Shown: piece after piece, positions 1 to 3,590 of the stretch
Numbering within the stretch: position 1 is the stretch's first letter
How the letters are laid out: each line of letters begins with the position of its first letter
Origin: SVTX01 sp045588675
Lineage (GTDB): Bacteria > Bacillota > Clostridia > Oscillospirales > CAG-272
Direction of reading: 5' to 3'
Assembly (NCBI GenBank): GCA_045588675.1
Contig: JAZNER010000033.1
Span: forward strand, 1 to 5,674
Length of the DNA: 5,674 bases
The notes under the pieces: generated by a model
Database searches by the model: none
Told to the model about the DNA's origin: nothing
The model's input: only the letters and a program-made list of their open reading frames with translations
Made by a program: the position numbers and the translations under genes

Positions 1-1
1 C

Positions 2-160
2 GCAGAATACTACGACAGCTTTGACAAAGTAAAAGAGGCGCTTCTTTCTGGCTGGATTACCACTGGGCCAAGAACAAAAAAGTTAGAGAAATTATTAGCA
101 GAATACATGCATACAAACAAAGCTGTCTGCTTAAATTCTGCAACAGCTCTTTCGGAGTAA
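2..160 (+). pseudogene. DegT/DnrJ/EryC1/StrS-family aminotransferase, N-terminal fragment joined to foreign sequence
   Basis: An open frame enters from the left edge and stops with TAA at 158-160, giving 52 residues. Seen: SGWITTGPRTKKLEKLLAEY followed by a stretch ending KAVCLNSATA. These match the N-terminal signature of PLP-dependent sugar aminotransferases of the DegT/DnrJ/EryC1/StrS family (SGWxTTGPxxxxFE...AVxxNSxTAAL), which install amino groups on nucleotide-linked sugars for surface polysaccharides. Family members run to about 360-400 residues. Here the match ends at the GCT codon at 146-148: the next residues are LSE-stop instead of the expected A-L. The catalytic lysine and most of the PLP fold are therefore absent. 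From about 149 on, the same DNA reads well on the other strand as the 3' part of the trbL-like gene, so the gene is broken by a junction. The few residues before position 2 lie outside the window. The family call is firm; whether the break is biological is not known. Confidence 0.8.
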
Positions 161-1091
161 CACCGCCACCATTTGCATTTGGTCGCGTTAATAATCCGTT
201 CGATTTACTTCCCAAGAGCGAGATTGCGTCTTGATAGCCTTGATAAACTGGATTTCTGTACATTGCCGCGTTTGTGCCCGCTTTTACCGCTTGACCCATC
301 ATCGACATTGCCTTTCCGCCCGCAGCATTTGCCCAACTTAGAGCATTCGCGCCGAAATTTCCTTTGCCACCGTATTGCGCCATCGGTCCGGCTGCCTCCG
401 ACAATGCTTTCATGCCGCCAGCGACCGCTCCAGCAAATCCGCCACCTCTGGAAACTGCATTTGCCGCGCCGCGAGCCGCACTCATCGCCATTTCTTTCAT
501 ACTTCCGCCGCTCAATGACGGATTACCAGATAAAAGTCCCGACACCAGCTCTGGAATTTTCTTCGTCATGTAAAAAAGAATCAGCGCATACAACAAAACT
601 TGTAAGAAATAACTGATGTTGCCGATAAAATCGCTCGATGTCGCTGTTTCTCTTGCGTTGTCCACTAAGCCCGTCAATATATTTACCGACAGCGTCGCGA
701 TAAACGCTACTACAAAGATTTTTATCGCTAAGTGGAACATTGTTCCGATTGCCTTTTCCGACAAAAATTTTAGCTGTCCAATCACGCCGAACGGCAATAG
801 CGGTATCGTTATCAACGCCATTGTCCAAAATTCTATCCGCACCATAAACATTTCTAATGCAGTAAGGAACAAAATCACGACCGCCGCCACTACGCATACC
901 AATCCGATAAATATCGTCAGCAAATTTTGTTGTTGAGCGTGTTCCCAAAAGATGTTGAAAAAGTTCAGCGCGTTTGTCACTATCTGATTCGATTGCACTT
1001 CGATATTTGAATCGGGATTCGCTCGGTCGTACTCCTTGACCATTTCTTCTGCGCCGCCAGCCGTGTAAACAAGCCAATCTAAAATTATCAC
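57..1091 (-). CDS. trbL: VirB6/TrbL-like T4SS inner-membrane channel protein, apparently truncated at both ends
   Basis: This polytopic inner-membrane protein of P-type conjugation systems forms part of the channel base beneath the VirB4 ATPases. Seen: hydrophobic segments at about residues 57-80, 86-106, 117-140 and 158-176, then IPELVSGLLSGNPSLSGG (179-196), the typical post-membrane motif of TrbL, and a Gly/Ala/Met-rich tail (about 200-310). The frame opens with GTG at 1091, but no Shine-Dalgarno lies upstream and the first residues look like mid-protein TrbL sequence. TrbL proteins usually have about 400-500 residues, with a signal or first membrane helices ahead of this point, so the 5' part is probably lost. 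At the other end, residues after VTPKEL (codon for that L at 144-146) are antisense read-through of the aminotransferase fragment, so the last ~28 residues (317-344) are not native. Upstream neighbours on the same strand are VirB5-, SLT- and VirB4-like genes, supporting the assignment. Family call firm; truncation inferred from family length and layout. It may be non-functional. Confidence 0.82.
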   Translation of the reverse strand: MIILDWLVYTAGGAEEMVKEYDRANPDSNIEVQSNQIVTNALNFFNIFWEHAQQQNLLTIFIGLVCVVAAVVILFLTALEMFMVRIEFWTMALITIPLLPFGVIGQLKFLSEKAIGTMFHLAIKIFVVAFIATLSVNILTGLVDNARETATSSDFIGNISYFLQVLLYALILFYMTKKIPELVSGLLSGNPSLSGGSMKEMAMSAARGAANAVSRGGGFAGAVAGGMKALSEAAGPMAQYGGKGNFGANALSWANAAGGKAMSMMGQAVKAGTNAAMYRNPVYQGYQDAISLLGSKSNGLLTRPNANGGGVTPKELLQNLSRQLCLYACILLIISLTFLFLAQW

Positions 1092-1104
1092 GTATGAGAA
1101 TTTT
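1081..1104. promoter_or_regulatory. Imperfect 24-bp palindrome at the -35 box of the winged-helix gene: candidate operator
   Basis: Arms AAAATT (1081-1086) and AATTTT (1099-1104) enclose TCA (1088-1090) and TGA (1095-1097) around a CGTA centre, with one A/G mismatch per arm, so 9 of 10 positions pair. The right arm touches the proposed -35 hexamer (1103-1108) of the promoter for the DNA-binding protein gene, where an autoregulatory site would be expected. The dyad also covers the GTG at which the trbL-like frame opens and lies at the left boundary of the cargo module, so it could instead be a boundary scar. Function is inferred from position and symmetry only. Confidence 0.4.
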
Positions 1105-1131
1105 AACTTTGCACTTTCAAACCGATAAAAT
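1103..1131 (+). promoter_or_regulatory. Sigma70-type promoter for the winged-helix gene
   Basis: TTAACT (1103-1108), a 17-nt spacer and TAAAAT (1126-1131) lie ahead of the gene starting at 1175. The arrangement matches the promoter at 1564-1592 almost position for position (TTRACTT, 17 nt, TAAAATT). Transcription would start near 1138, just before the hairpin that contains the ribosome binding site. A second TAAAAT at 1138-1143 has only a weak partner (TTTCAA, 1115-1120). Confidence 0.5.
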
Positions 1132-1138
1132 TTCTGCT

Positions 1139-1171
1139 AAAATCTCCCCAAAATCACTTTGAGGAGGTTTT
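1139..1171 (+). promoter_or_regulatory. 5'-UTR hairpin sequestering the Shine-Dalgarno of the winged-helix gene
   Basis: AAAATCTCC (1139-1147) can pair with GGAGGTTTT (1163-1171) over 9 bp with one T-G wobble, leaving a 15-nt loop. The 3' arm contains the core of the ribosome binding site GAGGAGG (1161-1167), which sits 7 nt before the TTG start at 1175. In the folded form the site would be blocked. The arm is also followed by a T-run (1168-1173), so an attenuator role is conceivable. The pairing is seen; any regulatory function is inferred. Confidence 0.4.
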
Positions 1172-1174
1172 TTC

Positions 1175-1567
1175 TTGCTTCACATTGAAAATCGCCTTTG
1201 GAATATCCTTAACGACGCTCCGAGACCCTCTATCTTTAAAACTTTTCTCTATCTTGCCCTCAATCAGCCCGATGAAGGCGTTCGCGGCTTTATTATCGAC
1301 AAAATTCAGCTCGCTGGCGTTTTAAACTTGAGTCAGCCTACTCTTTTTCGCGATTTGAAGTGGCTTAAGAATAATTTGCTCGTTCACGAACTTAAACTCC
1401 TCGAAAACTCCGATTTTATGGTTAATCCTTACCTCGTGATGAATAATGGCGACCGCGACGCACGAATTGCCGAGTGGAGCCGCCGTCAACGCCTCGATGT
1501 CGAACGTGAACTGCGTTTGCGTAAAGAAAGACGCCTTCGCGCCTTCAGGAACGCTAAAAAGAATTGA
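1175..1567 (+). CDS. Small winged-helix DNA-binding protein, RepL-like (130 aa)
   Basis: This is probably a DNA-binding protein of plasmid or phage type. Seen: a helical N-terminus (about 8-30), a helix-turn-helix-like stretch LAGVLNLSQPTLFRDLKWL (46-64), then a beta-wing-like segment ending in FMVNPYLVMNNG (81-92). The latter resembles the 'NP' motif closing the winged helix in Bacillota plasmid RepL replication proteins and related regulators. The last ~35 residues form an Arg/Glu-rich, strongly basic helix that could contact DNA. The TTG start at 1175 is chosen because GAGGAGG lies 7 nt upstream and no better start exists. It runs opposite to the T4SS genes and is followed after 43 nt by the TPR gene. 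A hairpin covers its ribosome binding site and a palindrome covers its -35 region, fitting an autoregulated switch. Whether it acts in replication or purely as a transcription factor cannot be decided here; no origin iterons are seen. Confidence 0.6.
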   Translation: MLHIENRLWNILNDAPRPSIFKTFLYLALNQPDEGVRGFIIDKIQLAGVLNLSQPTLFRDLKWLKNNLLVHELKLLENSDFMVNPYLVMNNGDRDARIAEWSRRQRLDVERELRLRKERRLRAFRNAKKN

Positions 1568-1592
1568 CTTCACACAAAAAATCAAGTAAAAT
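1564..1592 (+). promoter_or_regulatory. Strong sigma70-type promoter for the TPR gene
   Basis: TTGACT (1564-1569), a 17-nt spacer and TAAAAT (1587-1592) form a near-consensus promoter. The -35 box overlaps the TGA stop (1565-1567) of the winged-helix gene. The downstream ribosome binding site GAGGTGA (1599-1605) leads to the ATG at 1611. The TPR gene can therefore be expressed independently of its neighbour, probably more strongly. Confidence 0.65.
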
Positions 1593-1610
1593 TGCCACGA
1601 GGTGATTGTT

Positions 1611-2378
1611 ATGATGACGACGAAAGTTTTTCAGAGAGTTTTAGCGATTTTTCTTGTCGTAGCCGCCATTTTCCTCGCGAATGGTGTTGCTTATGCCACT
1701 CGTTATAGTGATTATATGGCTGTATGTTATAAACAAGTGCAAGAATGTACAGAAAAAATTAAAAGAAACCCTAATGACGCAGAATCATACTACAATCGCG
1801 CCTCTGCTTATAAAGAATTAAAAAAATACGAGCTAGCGATTCAAGATTACTCTAAAGCTATTCAACTTAATCCAAATAACTCGGTATATTATGAACGTAG
1901 AGCATATTCTTATTCAGAGTTAAAAAAATATAAACAAGCTATTCAAGATTTAGATAAAGCTATTCAACTTGATTCAGATGATGACTATTCATATTATATA
2001 CGCGGCGAGGCTTACTCCAAATTGGGACAATACGAGCGTGCGATTAAAGATTTTAATAAAGCTATATCATTCAACACCATTTATAGTGCTCCTTATGCCT
2101 ATGATAGTCGCGGAGAGGCTTATGCCAAATTAGGACAATATCAAAAAGCTGTTAAAGATTTCAACAAAGCTATCGAGTTAGGTAGTAATTTTGCAGAAAC
2201 ATACTATAATTGCGGACTTGCTTATAAAGCACTTGGAAATACAGTAACTGCAGAAACATACTTCGCAAAAGCTAGGGAATTATACTACAAAGGTGGACTT
2301 GAACTTCAAGAATACGGAGACATGGAACAAGCACAAGAATTTTTCGCAAAAGCAAGAGCACTTGGCTACAAAGGCTGA
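1611..2378 (+). CDS. Exported TPR-repeat protein (255 aa), function unknown
   Basis: An N-terminal hydrophobic segment (about residues 8-29, ending ANGVAYA before T30) looks like a Sec signal peptide, so the protein is probably exported to the periplasm or cell surface. The rest is a tetratricopeptide solenoid. Units of about 34 residues begin near 57, 91, 125, 162 and 196, with hallmark residues such as YYNRASAYKELKKYELAIQD and RGEAYSKLGQYERAIKDFNK; the third carries a small insertion (about 155-164). The C-terminus has a degenerate extra unit (AQEFFAKARALGYKG). TPR solenoids are protein-binding scaffolds; no enzyme domain is present. I chose ATG 1611 (an adjacent ATG is at 1614) because GAGGTG at 1599-1604 sits 6 nt ahead; an in-frame GTG at 1602 falls inside that binding site. 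The gene has its own strong promoter and terminator and is more AT-rich by eye than the T4SS genes. The partner is unknown. Confidence 0.75.
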   Translation: MMTTKVFQRVLAIFLVVAAIFLANGVAYATRYSDYMAVCYKQVQECTEKIKRNPNDAESYYNRASAYKELKKYELAIQDYSKAIQLNPNNSVYYERRAYSYSELKKYKQAIQDLDKAIQLDSDDDYSYYIRGEAYSKLGQYERAIKDFNKAISFNTIYSAPYAYDSRGEAYAKLGQYQKAVKDFNKAIELGSNFAETYYNCGLAYKALGNTVTAETYFAKARELYYKGGLELQEYGDMEQAQEFFAKARALGYKG

Positions 2379-2630
2379 CAAAAAGCAAAAAAAGCCCTTC
2401 GGCGAGTGTCGGAGGGTTTTTTCGTTGAAAAATTGCAACGCAAGCTGTTTTTGTTCCTCAGTCAAGATTTTCGCGGTTTGAATCGCTATTTTGATTGCCT
2501 CTTCGATATTTTTTGCGTCGAAGATAGCGATTGCCGCCTCTGTGCTGTGACTTGTCGGTACCATTGCCGCGAAACTAGCCAACACTCCGATTGCACACGA
2601 TACCACCGCCGTTTTCTTTAACCACTTCAT
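2280..2630 (-). pseudogene. trbJ: VirB5/TrbJ-like exported T4SS protein, 5' fragment with a spurious tail
   Basis: VirB5/TrbJ proteins are periplasmic T4SS subunits, often at the pilus tip, of about 220-260 residues. Here only the start remains. Seen: a signal peptide (KK at 5-6, hydrophobic 8-23), then AIAIFDAKNIEEAIKIAIQT and AKILTEEQKQLALQ, typical of the TrbJ N-terminus in Bacillota/Negativicutes elements. From residue ~72 (below 2418) the frame is antisense to the terminator and the 3' end of the TPR gene, giving about 45 Cys/Phe-rich residues that look non-native before a stop at 2280. The ATG at 2630 is preceded by AGGGGGGA (2644-2637), a good ribosome binding site overlapping the stop codon of the upstream 55-aa gene. 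The rest of the protein, and possibly a TrbK-like gene, appear replaced by the plus-strand module. The truncated product could still be secreted, but VirB5 function is unlikely. Confidence 0.7.
2387..2422 (+). terminator. Bidirectional intrinsic terminator after the TPR gene
   Basis: CCCTTCG (2395-2401) pairs with CGGAGGG (2410-2416), one wobble, around an 8-nt loop. A 7-A run (2387-2393) precedes it and a 6-T run (2417-2422) follows, so it can terminate in both directions. It lies 8 nt beyond the TPR stop. On the minus strand it falls exactly where the virB5-like similarity ends, so it also marks the right edge of the module. Confidence 0.8.
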
Positions 2631-2642
2631 TTTTCGTCCCCC

Positions 2643-2810
2643 CTAAACTATTCCGTCAAAAATGGATTTAACCGACCGTATTTCTTTTTCGTATTGCTCC
2701 CGCTCCTTTTCCGTCGCATATTTGAGATTCACAAGCCTGTTTGCGGGCTTTTTGTTCAAGCTACCCGCGTTCGGCTGATATTTTTTCTTTAAAACGCCTT
2801 TAATCTTCAT
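2643..2810 (-). CDS. 55-aa basic protein in the T4SS operon, unknown function
   Basis: A short gene from ATG at 2810-2808 to TAG at 2645-2643, beginning MKIKGVLKKKYQPNAGSLNK and ending SIFDGIV. It has no signal peptide or membrane segment. The N-terminal half is rich in Lys/Asn/Pro and the second half (about 32-50, EKEREQYEKEIRSVK) looks like a charged amphipathic helix. Its start overlaps the stop of the transglycosylase gene as TGATG, a translational-coupling arrangement, and its own stop abuts the G-rich ribosome binding site of the virB5-like gene. This tight packing is the main evidence that it is real. I do not recognise the family; a cytoplasmic T4SS accessory role is only inferred from position. 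Confidence 0.6.
   Translation of the reverse strand: MKIKGVLKKKYQPNAGSLNKKPANRLVNLKYATEKEREQYEKEIRSVKSIFDGIV
2733..2753 (+). terminator. Plus-strand terminator-like hairpin inside the 55-aa minus-strand gene
   Basis: AAGCCTG (2733-2739) pairs with CGGGCTT (2744-2750), one wobble, around a TTTG loop, and the 3' arm runs into TTTTT (2749-2753). It would act only on plus-strand transcripts, for instance read-through from the TPR gene, and lies antisense to a minus-strand coding region. It may be a by-product of the KKPANRL codons. Confidence 0.35.
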
Positions 2811-3343
2811 CACTCTGCCCCATTCATCATCTGAAGTAATTTTTGATAATTATTCGCCACGTTGACGACGTATTGGCGCGTCTCGGAATAATTCGGCACG
2901 CCTCCCGCATTTATCACCGCTTGCGGTCCGGCATTGTACGCCGCTACTGCGTCCGTGACTGCATTTTTTCCGTAATCCGCGAATCGGTCGAGTTGATTAC
3001 GCAGATAAATCGCGCCGCCGAGTATATTTTCCAGCGGATTGTACGGATTAACGCCGATTGCGTCAGCCGTCTCCGACATAAGTTGCATTAAACCGATTGC
3101 TCCGACCGGACTTGTCGATTTGAAATCAAAACCGCTCTCCGCCTCCATTACCGCCGTTATTAAAATCGGGTCGACTTGATATTCACTCGACGCATACAAA
3201 ATCGCCTGTGTTATCCACGCACTTTCTCTGTCGTTCGGATTGAAGTAACTAACTTCACGATGAATCACGTCGTAAAGCTCCGCTGCCTCCACATTTCCTA
3301 TCATTGACAGCGAAATCGCCAATGCCATTAAAAATTTTTTCAT
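2810..3343 (-). CDS. Exported SLT-family lytic transglycosylase of the T4SS (VirB1-like)
   Basis: A peptidoglycan-cleaving lytic transglycosylase (GH23/SLT fold) that would open the wall locally for T4SS assembly. Seen in the 177-aa product: a signal peptide (1 to about 20, ending GNVEA before AEL); the catalytic-Glu motif AVMEAESGFD (64-73, with Glu69 of the 'ES' pair as expected catalyst); GAIGLMQLM (81-89); AVAAYNAGP (132-140); and ETRQYV (154-159), in the normal order and spacing. The domain looks intact. I prefer the ATG at 3343 because AGGAGG (3355-3350) lies 6 nt upstream; an in-frame ATG at 3361 precedes that site and would spoil the signal peptide. The gene heads a second unit after the terminator at 3422-3450 and overlaps the downstream 55-aa gene by one base. 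VirB1-type enzymes are often dispensable or boost T4SS efficiency. Confidence 0.88.
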   Translation of the reverse strand: MKKFLMALAISLSMIGNVEAAELYDVIHREVSYFNPNDRESAWITQAILYASSEYQVDPILITAVMEAESGFDFKSTSPVGAIGLMQLMSETADAIGVNPYNPLENILGGAIYLRNQLDRFADYGKNAVTDAVAAYNAGPQAVINAGGVPNYSETRQYVVNVANNYQKLLQMMNGAE

Positions 3344-3365
3344 AATCTGCCTCCTAATCATTTTT

Positions 3366-3386
3366 AGAAATTCTAACCGAATTTCT
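3366..3386. repeat. Perfect 8-bp inverted repeat upstream of the transglycosylase gene
   Basis: AGAAATTC (3366-3373) and GAATTTCT (3379-3386) are exact reverse complements around a 5-nt spacer. The repeat lies about 11 nt upstream of the transglycosylase ribosome binding site and downstream of the terminator. On the minus strand it contains TAGAAT (3375-3370), a possible -10 box with no clear -35. It could be an operator or a 5'-UTR hairpin; only the symmetry is certain. Confidence 0.5.
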
Positions 3387-3421
3387 ATCGCCCAAAATCT
3401 TATCTTTTTGCGATTTGTAAT

Positions 3422-3450
3422 AAAAAAATCGGTCTAAATTCTCGACCGAC
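3422..3450 (-). terminator. Intrinsic terminator between the virB4 unit and the transglycosylase unit
   Basis: On the minus strand TCGGTC (3449-3444) pairs with GACCGA (3434-3429) around a 9-nt loop and runs into seven T (3428-3422). It lies just after the stop of the small membrane protein gene (3459). It would end or attenuate the virB4 transcript before the transglycosylase, implying a separate promoter or controlled read-through for the downstream T4SS genes. Confidence 0.75.
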
Positions 3451-3458
3451 CTAAATTT

Positions 3459-3590
3459 TTATTCTTCTTGAGTCTTCACGCTATTTTCAAGCTCTGCAAT
3501 TCGTTCCTGCAACATCACGATTATTCCCTCGTCGCGATTTAATCTATACGCCATATAAAGTACGACCAATATCAAAAATCCTGTTATCAA
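3459..3590 (-). CDS. Small single-pass membrane protein with coiled-coil tail, coupled to virB4
   Basis: The preferred 43-aa product starts at the TTG 3590-3588, which overlaps the virB4 TGA stop (3589-3587) and has GGAGG about 8 nt upstream. A longer form from TTG 3650 (63 aa) would overlap virB4 by 64 nt and lacks an obvious ribosome binding site. Seen: one transmembrane helix (TGFLILVVLYMAYRL in the N-terminal half), a positive-then-acidic junction (NRDEG), and a short heptad-like helix (VMLQERIAELENSVKTQEE) probably facing the cytoplasm. I do not recognise the family. It is too short, and on the wrong side of virB4, for a typical VirB3/TrbD (two membrane helices, upstream). An inner-membrane partner of VirB4 is a reasonable but unproven idea. 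Confidence 0.6.
   Translation of the reverse strand: MITGFLILVVLYMAYRLNRDEGIIVMLQERIAELENSVKTQEE

Noticed and set aside
173..936. Plus-strand open frames of 147, 69 and 106 residues over the trbL-like gene
   Set aside because: They are antisense to a frame with clear membrane helices and TrbL motifs, have no good ribosome binding sites and show no recognisable domains.
523..1077. Second minus-strand frame of 184 residues overlapping the trbL-like gene
   Set aside because: It lacks hydrophobic segments and any family signature; the trbL frame explains the same DNA.
1602..1610. GTG 1602 as start of the TPR protein
   Set aside because: The codon lies inside GAGGTGA, the ribosome binding site for ATG 1611.
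1855..2378. DNA repeats in the TPR gene as a tandem array or CRISPR-like structure
   Set aside because: The similar segments, such as AAAGCTATTCAACTT, are spaced by the TPR unit length and keep the reading frame; they reflect protein repeats.
1081..2423. Insertion sequence or integron cassette for the cargo module
   Set aside because: No transposase, integrase, terminal inverted repeats or clear direct duplication could be found at the two edges.
2843..3091. Plus-strand frame of 82 residues over the transglycosylase
   Set aside because: It is antisense to the catalytic domain and shows no start context.
3344..3361. ATG 3361 as start of the transglycosylase
   Set aside because: It precedes AGGAGG at 3355-3350, which serves the ATG at 3343, and would add charged residues before the signal peptide.
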